Below are positions 1 through 9,299 of a stretch of DNA of 64,000 bases, piece by piece; the first letter of the stretch is position 1; each line of letters starts with the position of its first letter. The stretch covers positions 1 to 64,000 of the forward strand of contig JAKPPT010000122.1 in the NCBI GenBank assembly GCA_029547205.1, in the 5' to 3' direction. Position numbers and translations under genes: made by a program. The notes beneath the pieces were generated by a model, which was not told the origin of the DNA, did no database searches, and was given only the letters and a program-made list of their open reading frames with translations. This DNA is from Spirochaetota bacterium (GTDB lineage: Bacteria; Spirochaetota; Spirochaetia; Treponematales; UBA12059).

Positions 1-213
1 CAGGATAGTGCTTTTAAATCAGTTTTACTCCAAAAACTAGAGAAGCTACAGCAGAGCTATTACCGATCAGTAGAGCGTATACGAAAGTGCAAATTGGATT
101 TATCGAATGCAGAAGTGGCTTCAATCCTGGAAATACCCAAACCTACTGTTGATTCCGGTTTGTTGAGACTTAAAAAGCTGTTTGAAAAAGTAAACGTAGT
201 TCAACTAAATTAG
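1..213 (+). CDS. C-terminal fragment of a protein with a sigma-70 region 4-like helix-turn-helix (truncated by window start)
   Basis: Open frame 1 from base 1 to TAG at 211-213; translation ...SNAEVASILEIPKPTVDSGLLRLKKLFEKV resembles sigma region 4 HTH. Confidence 0.45.
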   Translation, partial: QDSAFKSVLLQKLEKLQQSYYRSVERIRKCKLDLSNAEVASILEIPKPTVDSGLLRLKKLFEKVNVVQLN

Positions 214-307
214 CAATATTTTTTAGCTTACTAGCTGCAACATACGGTATGTTACTATCAGCATAACATTTTATAACTTTGCAGTGTCGTATGTATTTAA
301 CATTCTT

Positions 308-565
308 TTACCTATTTAATATTTCTAGAACTGTGCTTTCTGCAACACCATCTAGTTTTAATTTTTTATGCTGAGATGTCTGACCAGAAATTATACTAAT
401 ATTACTCTTTGAAATGTTTAATAATTCTGAAAGAAAATCAATAAGAACAGCATTGGCTTTACCTTTTTCTGGTTGAGCCTGTATTTTAAAAACATGTTCA
501 TCACCACGTATCCCAACATACTCATTTTTGGGTGCATTGGGAATTACTTTAATGAAGAGTATCAT
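308..565 (-). CDS. DUF167/YggU family protein
   Basis: 85 aa; IKVIPNAPKNE...EKGKANAVLIDFLSELLNISKSNISIISGQTSQHKKLKL is typical of DUF167. Confidence 0.85.
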   Translation of the reverse strand: MILFIKVIPNAPKNEYVGIRGDEHVFKIQAQPEKGKANAVLIDFLSELLNISKSNISIISGQTSQHKKLKLDGVAESTVLEILNR

Positions 566-587
566 AACTCTACCACTATTAGCACAA

Positions 588-2492
588 TCAGCTACTTTTT
601 ATCATTAAAAGAAAATTATCTTCGCTAATTACCGGAATTCCTAATTTTTTAGCCTGCATATTTTTTGAAGAACCTGAATTGGGATCATTTGTCACAAGGT
701 ATGATAAATCTTTTGTTACACTAGATTTAACAGTCCCACCATACTGTCTTACAAGAGATTCTGCTTCGGCCCGTTTCATTGTTTTTAATTCGCCAGTAAA
801 ACAAAATGATAGTCCCTGTAAAGATCCTTGATTTGTTTGCTCAATACTGATGTATAACAGCAATTCATTTAGGGTCGATTCAAGTTCTTTTAGTCCCTGC
901 ACCAGGTTTTCTGCAAGAATCGTTCCAAAACCTGGAATCCGGACAAAATCCATACTTGTTGCTTGCTTTAATTTCTCGAGTGTTGTGAATCCAGCACTAA
1001 TTAACTTTTCTGCCATGAGTGGCCCTATTCCATCAATATCAAGACCAGCTAATAATACAGAAATTTTTATACTTTTCTTTACATTAATATTTGCAATTAT
1101 TTTCTTTGCAAGTATTTCTCCCATTCGTTCTATTTCAATTAAATCAGCAATAGTAAGTTTGTATAAATCTGCTATCGTACGTACTTTGCCGGTTTCGAAT
1201 AGTCGTTTTAATACTGTCGGACCGATGTCCATTATTCCCATTGTCTGAATCCACTTTTCTAACCGATGATACAATTTCCCCGGGCAGCTTGAGTTAGGGC
1301 AATATAACCGCGTTCCTTCATCAATTAGCCTGGTGTTGCACTGGCCACAAAATTCTGGAATTGTAATTGATACAGCACCTGGCTCATCATCAATTTTTCC
1401 TTCTATTTTAGGAATAATTTCACCACGCTTTACTACAATTACACGCGATCCAATTTTTAATCCCATGCCATTGATAGCATTTGTATTTACAAGATTGGCT
1501 CTTTTTACTACCGTACCTGCTAATTGCACTGGATCGATAAGCGCTATTGGGGTATACAGTATTCCAGATTCGCTCCACTCAATACTGCGAAGCGTGCTTA
1601 CAGCTTCTTCAAGTGGAAACTTAAAAGCAATTTGTTTTTCCGGTCGTGGTTGCGCCATATCATTGATATCTACAACACGGCCTTTTACAACAAGTCCGTC
1701 AATATCATACGGGATGAGCTCTCGTTCTGCTACAACTTTAGCGCGGTAATCGATAACTTCATATGCACCATTGCAGACTACAGCAGGAACTACGGAAAAC
1801 CCCTGTTCTTTAAGCCACTCAAGTTTTGAAATTTCATCATTAAATGGTGATTCAGGCTGCTGTACTGCTTTTCCTTTATTAAATACACCTTCTGGTACTG
1901 CATCATAGCAAAGCACAGAAAGATGCTCAGATCCTTTTCCGTCTTTGCGTTTCATTACTCCATTTGCAGCATTACGACAGTTAGCTTTATCGGAAAAGAA
2001 TTGAGAGTGAATACTTTTTAACATTATCACTTCACCTCTAACCGCACCGCTCCATGAATTTTTAAGTCGTAATACAACACCCTGCATTTTGCGGACATTC
2101 TCTGTTATGTCATCGCCAATGGTTCCATCACCGCGGGTAACTGCGTATTGCAGAACTCCATCTCGGTATTGCAGTTCCAAACTTGCACCATCTAGTTTAT
2201 ATTCAACAACAAACTCACGAAATTGCTGTTTTTGTGCCCATGCCAGAAACTCCTCGGGATCTGCAGCTTTATCCTGACTTCCCATAGGCATAATGTGTTC
2301 CCGTTTCAAAAAGCCATCTGCACTATCTTTACCAACTTCTGAAAATATTTTATTACCAGGATCGAGTGTCTTAAGTTCATCCCAGAGAGCATCAAACTCG
2401 GCATCGGTTATTTCTGGCATTCCATTGTAATAAGCATTTTGATGATACTTAACAAGATTTTCAAGTTCCTGTATACGCTTCTGTTTATCCAT
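588..2492 (-). CDS. ligA: NAD-dependent DNA ligase
   Basis: 634 aa; KLDG nucleotidylation motif, RGDGTIGDDITENVR, Cys4 zinc motif (CGQCNTR...CPNSSCPGK), HhH repeats, C-terminal BRCT. Confidence 0.95.
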   Translation of the reverse strand: MDKQKRIQELENLVKYHQNAYYNGMPEITDAEFDALWDELKTLDPGNKIFSEVGKDSADGFLKREHIMPMGSQDKAADPEEFLAWAQKQQFREFVVEYKLDGASLELQYRDGVLQYAVTRGDGTIGDDITENVRKMQGVVLRLKNSWSGAVRGEVIMLKSIHSQFFSDKANCRNAANGVMKRKDGKGSEHLSVLCYDAVPEGVFNKGKAVQQPESPFNDEISKLEWLKEQGFSVVPAVVCNGAYEVIDYRAKVVAERELIPYDIDGLVVKGRVVDINDMAQPRPEKQIAFKFPLEEAVSTLRSIEWSESGILYTPIALIDPVQLAGTVVKRANLVNTNAINGMGLKIGSRVIVVKRGEIIPKIEGKIDDEPGAVSITIPEFCGQCNTRLIDEGTRLYCPNSSCPGKLYHRLEKWIQTMGIMDIGPTVLKRLFETGKVRTIADLYKLTIADLIEIERMGEILAKKIIANINVKKSIKISVLLAGLDIDGIGPLMAEKLISAGFTTLEKLKQATSMDFVRIPGFGTILAENLVQGLKELESTLNELLLYISIEQTNQGSLQGLSFCFTGELKTMKRAEAESLVRQYGGTVKSSVTKDLSYLVTNDPNSGSSKNMQAKKLGIPVISEDNFLLMIKSS

Positions 2493-2566
2493 TTTTACTC
2501 TCCATGTTCATTGCAATGGTATGACAATTAAACTAAAAATTCCGATTCTTTATGGATTTTCCTTTA

Positions 2567-4003
2567 TTACTTTGAGTAGTTTGCATTGTAATCTCCAAGA
2601 TAAAAAAGCTCAATGGTATTGTCTAAAAAATTTGAGAAACAGAGATACTTTCCATTATTGCTAATATCAAGTCCGGTTGGCTGATTTCCTCCTGAAAACA
2701 TTGCAACAACGCGTTTTTGTTCAACATCGATTACAACAATATACCCACTTCGCGGACTCCGTATTAGATATGAAACAGGATTATTTGGTCCCCTGCATGA
2801 AACGATAAGCAGCTTTCCATCTGGACTAATATCAATGGTATTGGGATTATGATCAACTTCATACCATTCAGTAATTGTAAATGTATCCATGGCAATTTCA
2901 TATACCATATTGTTTCCCATATCACTGACATATAGGAAACGATCATTAGGACTGAGTACGGCATGGCGCATATTCGATCCTGCTTTTTGTATGTATTTTA
3001 TTTCTTTCCAGGTATCGGTATCAAAAAGAGAAATTCTTCCTCCTTCAAAAGCGGTAACTACTAAATACTTCCCATCTTTTGTAAATGCAAGTCCCCGCGG
3101 AACAGCTGCTGTAGGTAATTTTTTTATAATATCGCCGCTCTCCGGATTAATTATTGATACTGTATTGCTTAACCAATTTGAAATTGCTGCTATTTTTTTT
3201 TCAGAATGCCAGGTTATATACTTTGACCATACTCCACCTGTCGGGATAGTTCGTTTGTATTCAAGAGCTGGCCATGAATATTCATAAATACTACTTGTTG
3301 TCATTTGACTTACCCAGAAAACATTTCGTTCTTTAAGAAACAATCCTTCAGGATATCCCGTCTGTTTGCTGGGATCGGGTGGCTCGATTCGCTTTATCAT
3401 CCTTAATTTTGATAGCGAAAACACATCGAAACCACGCTCACCTAATAGTGGGATAAGAATATAATCATCGTCAGGACTAAAAATTACCTGTTTAGGCTGA
3501 ACACCGCATGAAAAAATCCCCATAGCTTGAAATGGTGTACCTTCTTTATGGTGCTGAAAAGTATACGAACCATTCTCCCGTACATCGATTCTACAGGTTT
3601 CATCAGCGTAGTCTGTACGAGAGAGAGTTAGTACATGCATCCCGTATTCGAGTACAACATCACAGGGAGTCTGTCCCAGTAATCTATTCTGCTCATACAC
3701 AGCAGAGCTCCCCACAACGGTTTCTATATGCACAGAAAATGTTTTCTTGTGTAATGTAATTACATACTGGTTTTTCCCAAATGCTTTATTAACAAACTGC
3801 TCTTCGAATGGTTGGTACCCTTCAGCTTCAGCTCTAACCAGTACTACTTTTTCACGAGTTCTAACCATTGCACCATTTTCGACAGGTAATCCGTCTACGG
3901 TAATGGTTGCCATTTTAGGCTCAACGGCAACCTGTACTGAATAAGAACACGAGAATAGCAACCAACATATCACTGATACGAGCACGCCATATTTTGTACG
4001 CAT
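2567..4003 (-). CDS. Putative lipoprotein with PEGA-like repeats and YVTN/YncE-type beta-propeller
   Basis: N-terminal lipobox-like LLFSCS; PEGA-like segments; repeated SPDDDYI, SPNDRFLYVSD, SPDGKLLIVS, SNNGKYLCFSN blades. Confidence 0.75.
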   Translation of the reverse strand: MRTKYGVLVSVICWLLFSCSYSVQVAVEPKMATITVDGLPVENGAMVRTREKVVLVRAEAEGYQPFEEQFVNKAFGKNQYVITLHKKTFSVHIETVVGSSAVYEQNRLLGQTPCDVVLEYGMHVLTLSRTDYADETCRIDVRENGSYTFQHHKEGTPFQAMGIFSCGVQPKQVIFSPDDDYILIPLLGERGFDVFSLSKLRMIKRIEPPDPSKQTGYPEGLFLKERNVFWVSQMTTSSIYEYSWPALEYKRTIPTGGVWSKYITWHSEKKIAAISNWLSNTVSIINPESGDIIKKLPTAAVPRGLAFTKDGKYLVVTAFEGGRISLFDTDTWKEIKYIQKAGSNMRHAVLSPNDRFLYVSDMGNNMVYEIAMDTFTITEWYEVDHNPNTIDISPDGKLLIVSCRGPNNPVSYLIRSPRSGYIVVIDVEQKRVVAMFSGGNQPTGLDISNNGKYLCFSNFLDNTIELFYLGDYNANYSK

Positions 4004-4025
4004 ACTTATGCATTATACCATTTTA

Positions 4026-4583
4026 TTACTTATCCTGTGTATTTGTATCTATATCCAGTTCTTTATATCCCTCTAAAAGATTTTGTTCTTTTCGTTTTCT
4101 TCCCATTTCAATAATTATAAATGCAAGTGCACCAAAGGTAACAGAAAGATCGGCTACATTTAGAATTCCAGTTCGGAGTTTACCGATACCGAAATTGAGG
4201 AAATCAACAACAATAAAATTATTAACCAGCCTATCGATTAAATTACCAAGTCCACCACCAATAATACATGCAAGAGATACAATGTGCGAATACCGTTTTT
4301 CTTTGATGAAAATATAGTATATACCATAACAACACAGTAGTAATGGAATAATGAGTAGCAGTATATATTTTATGATAGAAGGCCAACCAGCACCAGCACT
4401 TAAAAAAGCACCTGTGTTTTCAGCATAGATTAGTATAAAAAAATCTCCAATTACATTGACAATTCCCTTTCCTTTTAAGGTAAGAATAGCCCACTGTTTT
4501 GATATTCTATCTGCTGCATAATTAACAATAATAATAGTAAATCCTAGCAAGGCACGTCGTATCTGATTTTTTTCTATGTGCAC
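4026..4583 (-). CDS. lspA: Lipoprotein signal peptidase (signal peptidase II)
   Basis: 4 TM helices, GNLIDRL and VVDFLNFG catalytic Asp motifs; GTG start at 4583 preceded by GGAGG. Confidence 0.9.
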   Translation of the reverse strand: MHIEKNQIRRALLGFTIIIVNYAADRISKQWAILTLKGKGIVNVIGDFFILIYAENTGAFLSAGAGWPSIIKYILLLIIPLLLCCYGIYYIFIKEKRYSHIVSLACIIGGGLGNLIDRLVNNFIVVDFLNFGIGKLRTGILNVADLSVTFGALAFIIIEMGRKRKEQNLLEGYKELDIDTNTQDK

Positions 4584-4644
4584 AATGACCTCCGCTGCAT
4601 CATCATACATAAATACCGAATCTTATACAATAATAAAAAATTTT

Positions 4645-4673
4645 TTGATTTCTCAATAATAGTGGCGTATACT
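4645..4673 (+). promoter_or_regulatory. Sigma70-like promoter of cNMP-binding protein gene
   Basis: TTGATT (4645-4650) - 17 nt - TATACT (4668-4673). Confidence 0.6.
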
Positions 4674-4679
4674 GGTACT

Positions 4680-5204
4680 ATGCATATAATAGAAAACAAA
4701 ACTCAATGGGAAGATCTGGTTGGTCACATTTTAACATTCAAGTACCTCAACAAACAGGAACTCAGTATCATTCTTAAAGCAGGTTCTATAATAACCTATG
4801 AAACTGATGAAATTCTTGCAAAAGAAGGTGAACTTGAACCATGGTTTTTCGGTATTCTGGAAGGCACAGTCAGTGTTTCAGTTTCCGAAAAAAATAAAAA
4901 GGAAACTTATATGAATTCGCTGGGACCCGGGGATATATTTGGTGAAGCAGGTATTTTCCTCAATGTGCCTCGAACTGCTACCATTACCGCAATGGGACCA
5001 TGCACTGTTTTTAGAATTCACAGAAATGATCTCTCAGCCTTTTTTAAGCAGAATCCAGTTGCTACCAATAAAATGCTACTCGTAATCATTTATGGTCTCT
5101 TGCGCAAACTTCGTGCAGCAAACCTGGAACTGGCATTTGAACGGCGGGAAGATATAGATCAATCGGATATCGATGCAATGGTTGATAGAATCCTGAATAC
5201 ATAA
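4680..5204 (+). CDS. Stand-alone cyclic-nucleotide-binding (Crp/cNMP) domain protein, no recognisable C-terminal HTH
   Basis: EGELEPWFFGILEGTVSVSVSEK...GPGDIFGEAGIFLNVPRTATITA is a cNMP-binding fold; ATG at 4680 preferred over ORF start 4578. Confidence 0.8.
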   Translation: MHIIENKTQWEDLVGHILTFKYLNKQELSIILKAGSIITYETDEILAKEGELEPWFFGILEGTVSVSVSEKNKKETYMNSLGPGDIFGEAGIFLNVPRTATITAMGPCTVFRIHRNDLSAFFKQNPVATNKMLLVIIYGLLRKLRAANLELAFERREDIDQSDIDAMVDRILNT

Positions 5205-5238
5205 TTTTTTCTATAAAATTTTTCTTGCAAAATTTTTC

Positions 5239-5267
5239 TTGCAATTTTTCACTTTCTCGCTCATAAT
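5239..5267 (+). promoter_or_regulatory. Candidate sigma70 promoter of GPH/MFS transporter
   Basis: TTGCAA - 17 nt - CATAAT. Confidence 0.5.
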
Positions 5268-5350
5268 TACTTATCGAGTGAAAATAATTACTCATACAAA
5301 TCTCGTATTTGCATTACAGTAATGTTACGTTACTGATATGGAGGAAATCA

Positions 5351-7003
5351 ATGGAAGGAAAAGTCTTAAAAACAAGGAATTGTGTTGCCTATGGCCTTGG
5401 TGATTTATATGGGGGTGGCGCATTCCTGCTGATTAGTACTTTTACAATGTACTATCTTGTAGCTGTAATTGGATTAAACCCTATACTTGCAGGACTCATC
5501 CCTGGACTTGGTAAGATATGGGATGCGGTATCCGATCCGCTTATGGGCTATATCTCTGATAGAACCAGAAGTAAACTGGGCAAGCGTCGTGTATGGTTTC
5601 TCATTGGAATCATCCCCATTTTCGTTTCTATGGTGCTTATCTGGCTGCCCGTAAAATTTTCTACTGATTTCGGCCTCTTTATCTATTACTTTCTGGCATA
5701 TATTTTCTTCTACACTGTTTCAACAATGGTGCTAGTTCCTTATGGAGCTCTTTCTGCAGAAATGGCAGAACAATTTAAGGATAGAAATAAACTTACTGGA
5801 TTTAGAATGTTTTTCTCTATGCTGGCAGCATTATTGTGTGGAACAGTACCAGAGATGATTATAAACCGTTTCCAGGATCCAAAAACAGGGCACCTCGTTA
5901 TGGGAATCATTTTTGGTGTTTTTTTCATGCTCCCCTGGATATTTGTTTATTTTGGAACATGGGATAAACAGGAAGACCCTGGTAGTCAAAAGAAAACCAA
6001 TTTTGTAACAAACTTTGCCAGCATATTCAAAAATAAATCATTCCGTATCCATATTGCTATGTATATTTTTGCATATGCAACGATGGATGTGCTCATGGGA
6101 TGGATAAAATTTTATCTTGCTGATTACCTGCACAAGCCAGGATTTCTCACAATCGGCATGGGATCAATCCTCATCACACAGATAGCATGCCTTCCACTCT
6201 ATATTGCTATCGCTAACAAAAAAGGTCATGCGACTGCATTCCGTATTGGTCTTTTAATAATGGCTATTGGACTGGCTGCAATGTACCTCCATGGACCTTC
6301 CACTCCAACCATTGTACTGATTATTAATTGTATAATAATTGGTATGGGACAATCTGCTGCTGTGTTAGTACCATTCCAGCTTCTGCCATTTGTAGCTGAT
6401 GTTGATGAGCTTATGACTGGTGAAAAACGTGCAGGCACCTATGCGGGAGCTATGACACTTATCAGAAAACTCATTCAAGGCGCCGCTGTTTTGCCACTCC
6501 TTGGGCTCATACTTTCAATCATTGGTTATCTTGGTCCTCTCCCAAAATCGTTTACGATTGAGGATTTTGAAAACAATATAAAACCACAAGTAGCACTTAA
6601 AGCTCCGCAATACGAATCTGCAGTTTCTGATGCATATACAAAGGATGATTCATTATATAAACTTAACGAAAAGGCTGATACTGCTGTATTGCGACAAACA
6701 CGTATTGCTTTTGATACCATAAAATATAAAGGAACAGGCGCATCATTAAAAACATTTGCCACTCCACAAACCGACAGTACCCAGGAGTCTATTCATCTTT
6801 TATTTTCATTAATTCCCATTCTTTTCCTGACTGCAGGAATCCTGGCCTCACTCAAATTTAAATTAAATCCTGAAACACACAAAGTTCTGAGGAATGAGAT
6901 GGACCGGCTTAATGCAGGAGGTAACAAAGAACAGGCACCGCCAGAAGTAAAAGAGATCTGTAAAGTGCTGTCTGGTATGGATTATGAAAAAATAAGAATT
7001 TAA
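5351..7003 (+). CDS. MFS/GPH-family (MelB-like) sugar:cation symporter
   Basis: 12-TM pattern, SDPLMGYISDRTRSKLGKRR motif; ATG 5351 preceded by GGAGG. Confidence 0.85.
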   Translation: MEGKVLKTRNCVAYGLGDLYGGGAFLLISTFTMYYLVAVIGLNPILAGLIPGLGKIWDAVSDPLMGYISDRTRSKLGKRRVWFLIGIIPIFVSMVLIWLPVKFSTDFGLFIYYFLAYIFFYTVSTMVLVPYGALSAEMAEQFKDRNKLTGFRMFFSMLAALLCGTVPEMIINRFQDPKTGHLVMGIIFGVFFMLPWIFVYFGTWDKQEDPGSQKKTNFVTNFASIFKNKSFRIHIAMYIFAYATMDVLMGWIKFYLADYLHKPGFLTIGMGSILITQIACLPLYIAIANKKGHATAFRIGLLIMAIGLAAMYLHGPSTPTIVLIINCIIIGMGQSAAVLVPFQLLPFVADVDELMTGEKRAGTYAGAMTLIRKLIQGAAVLPLLGLILSIIGYLGPLPKSFTIEDFENNIKPQVALKAPQYESAVSDAYTKDDSLYKLNEKADTAVLRQTRIAFDTIKYKGTGASLKTFATPQTDSTQESIHLLFSLIPILFLTAGILASLKFKLNPETHKVLRNEMDRLNAGGNKEQAPPEVKEICKVLSGMDYEKIRI

Positions 7004-7017
7004 TTTCTGGATACACG

Positions 7018-7052
7018 CTACTGTGTGTGCTTTTTTAGAGTACACACAGTAG
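7018..7052. terminator. Hairpin between convergent transporter and rsfS (possible bidirectional terminator, weak U-tract)
   Basis: CTACTGTGTGTGC-ttttttaga-GTACACACAGTAG, 13-bp stem with one mismatch. Confidence 0.5.
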
Positions 7053-7127
7053 ATTTCTATTAGATTTGCTATAATTGTAAAAGTTGCACTGCAATTGTAA
7101 GCTTATTGTTTATCAATTTTTATTTTT

Positions 7128-7526
7128 TCAATTTTTTTCGACCGTTCCAGGATTGACTTCTATCTTAGCTGCCTTATACCACAGGGATTCAAGGTCATAA
7201 AAAGATCTCGTTTTGCTGCTCATGATATGAACAATAAAATTTCCATAATCAATGAGGCACCATTCATCTTCATCATCAAGCGATGGCTTCCTCATACTGG
7301 AAATGCCATGCTGTGCAGTAAATTCCTCACATGTCCGCAATAATCCTTTAAGGTGGGTAAAACTTGAAGCTGTTGTTATTATAAAATAATCAGTCCAATC
7401 AAGCATTGCTCGTACATCCAGAATGAGTGTATTCTCGCCTTTTGAGTTAGCTAATTCAAGCGCACATTGCTGAATGATTTCGAAATTGTTATTTGACACA
7501 GTACCTCCCATTAAAATCTTTTCCAA
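7128..7526 (-). CDS. rsfS: Ribosomal silencing factor RsfS
   Basis: LDVRAMLDWTDYFIITTASSFTHLKGL...WCLIDYGNFIVHIM typical; actual start may be a few codons downstream. Confidence 0.92.
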   Translation of the reverse strand: MEKILMGGTVSNNNFEIIQQCALELANSKGENTLILDVRAMLDWTDYFIITTASSFTHLKGLLRTCEEFTAQHGISSMRKPSLDDEDEWCLIDYGNFIVHIMSSKTRSFYDLESLWYKAAKIEVNPGTVEKN

Positions 7527-8670
7527 TTATTATTATAAAATCGGTATTGCTGTTTGTTATTAATGCATCATCATACAAAATCATATCGCACTTAATAACT
7601 CGTGCTACATTTTCTGCTGCATTTTGATATTGAGTTTTTGCGATAATACGAGTCTTTGTTTCTTCATTTGATTCATAATTGCTTACATTCATAACTTCGT
7701 AACCAAAACTGCTATATACTTCAGATGCTTTTTTTGCAAGTCCATTTACTGGTGTACCATTTAATATTGTTATGGTAAATATTTTATCTTCCACAACAAA
7801 CGATTCAGCATTAGAAAGTGCATTAAGTGTTTGCTTTACAATATCACGAACGAGCTCACCGTCATACAACGGGAAAATCATATTCTTATTATCAACAACT
7901 CTATTTATGCCTGTGAGCCTTTGATAAATAATTTTTTCTGTATCAACTTGAACAAAAGAAGTAAACATGGAAAACAGTGATCGCTCTGGCAAATTCGTTT
8001 TAATGTTTTTTAACAGTGCACGTTTAACAGAAGAATTTTTTAAATTCTCATTTAACAAACTAATATTTTTAATGAGCGCTTTTACTGTATCCTGATATCT
8101 TCCAACATATTCCCAATCAGGTCTGCTTATATCTTTATACAAAACATAATATAGCATTTTTTCACCATCAAGCGTTACGGTTCCATATGGCAAGTGTACC
8201 TGCTTTCCATCAAGATCATATGTTACTGCTTCTGGAATAAAAACACTGCAGCCTTCAAGTAAATCTATAAAATGGACAAACTGATTTTCATCCATTACAA
8301 TATAGTAATCTACAGTGGTCTGTAAAATATCCTCTATCTGACTCAAGTATTTTTCTGGATGCTTGCTCTCATATAACGCATCTATTCTATCGGTTCTGTT
8401 TAGACGTTTAATAATGAGTCCGGTTTCAACCGGAATATCAAGCAAAGCAGCTCGAGCATTCTGCGGATAATATAAAAATATTTCTGTAAATACTGGCTTA
8501 CTTTCTTTTTCTAATATAAACGCAATATTGATGATTGAACCATTTTTCACTGCTTCATCAAACGGTTCAACAATTGTTTTTGCAATTACCACAATGAGTG
8601 TAACTATAGTTATAATGATGATTATAACCAGGAAAATAATATTTTTATCAATTGCTTTCTTTAGTTTCAT
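7489..8670 (-). CDS. LytR-CpsA-Psr (LCP) family protein with LytR C-terminal domain
   Basis: N-terminal TM, LCP-like core, C-terminal ITILNGTPVNGLAKKASEVYSSFGYEV (LytR_C). Confidence 0.75.
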   Translation of the reverse strand: MKLKKAIDKNIIFLVIIIIITIVTLIVVIAKTIVEPFDEAVKNGSIINIAFILEKESKPVFTEIFLYYPQNARAALLDIPVETGLIIKRLNRTDRIDALYESKHPEKYLSQIEDILQTTVDYYIVMDENQFVHFIDLLEGCSVFIPEAVTYDLDGKQVHLPYGTVTLDGEKMLYYVLYKDISRPDWEYVGRYQDTVKALIKNISLLNENLKNSSVKRALLKNIKTNLPERSLFSMFTSFVQVDTEKIIYQRLTGINRVVDNKNMIFPLYDGELVRDIVKQTLNALSNAESFVVEDKIFTITILNGTPVNGLAKKASEVYSSFGYEVMNVSNYESNEETKTRIIAKTQYQNAAENVARVIKCDMILYDDALITNSNTDFIIIIGKDFNGRYCVK

Positions 8671-9299
8671 AATGTTCTCTCAATAGCTTCCTTTAAAAGT
8701 AGTAGTCGTTTATTTATTTCCTGAACTTCGTCACATTCTAGCTTTTCTGTATTATTTTTTTCAATAAGATCAAGAATGATTCTTAATGTTAAAAGCTGTA
8801 AAGCCTGATTTTTCGAATCGCTGCAATACTGTTTCCAGAGTGGTACATAATGCGCATATGCTTCACCTCGACCAGGTTCAATCTTATCTGCGCAGTATAC
8901 AATCATGTCTAAAGCATTCATTTGTTCACTGCCAATTGTATGAAATGCAATTGCATGAAGTTCCATGTATGAAAACGGGTAATTACCTGCATATAAAAAT
9001 CCTGCAGCAGCAAATCCATGCAATCGGTGTCTATTTTCAAACGCATAGGTAGGTACTGGGAATGGGCATGTATGTGCGTATTCTTTTTGTGTATCAAACG
9101 AAAACTCTTTTGCAATGTCATGCAAAAGCGCTGATCTAAAAGCACTTTGCTCATCAAAACCGCTATCATGCGCTAGCTCATAAGCCATAAATGCTGAACC
9201 AATACAATGTGTTAATCTTTTTTCACTCAACATCGATGCCAGGAGTGGTTTGTAACGAGAAAGCTCAATTTCTATATGAGTATTACTTACCTGTTCCAT
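8667..9299 (-). CDS. yqeK: YqeK-like HD-domain phosphohydrolase
   Basis: HD motif ALLHDIAKE, HGFAAA, AIAFHTIGSEQMNALDMIVYCADKIEPGR; start 9299 chosen because the longer ORF overlaps nadD. Confidence 0.85.
   Translation of the reverse strand: MEQVSNTHIEIELSRYKPLLASMLSEKRLTHCIGSAFMAYELAHDSGFDEQSAFRSALLHDIAKEFSFDTQKEYAHTCPFPVPTYAFENRHRLHGFAAAGFLYAGNYPFSYMELHAIAFHTIGSEQMNALDMIVYCADKIEPGRGEAYAHYVPLWKQYCSDSKNQALQLLTLRIILDLIEKNNTEKLECDEVQEINKRLLLLKEAIERTL

Noticed and set aside
239-253. Dyad AACATAC-G-GTATGTT
   Set aside because: Lies between the 3' ends of two convergent genes, so unlikely to be an operator; too short to interpret
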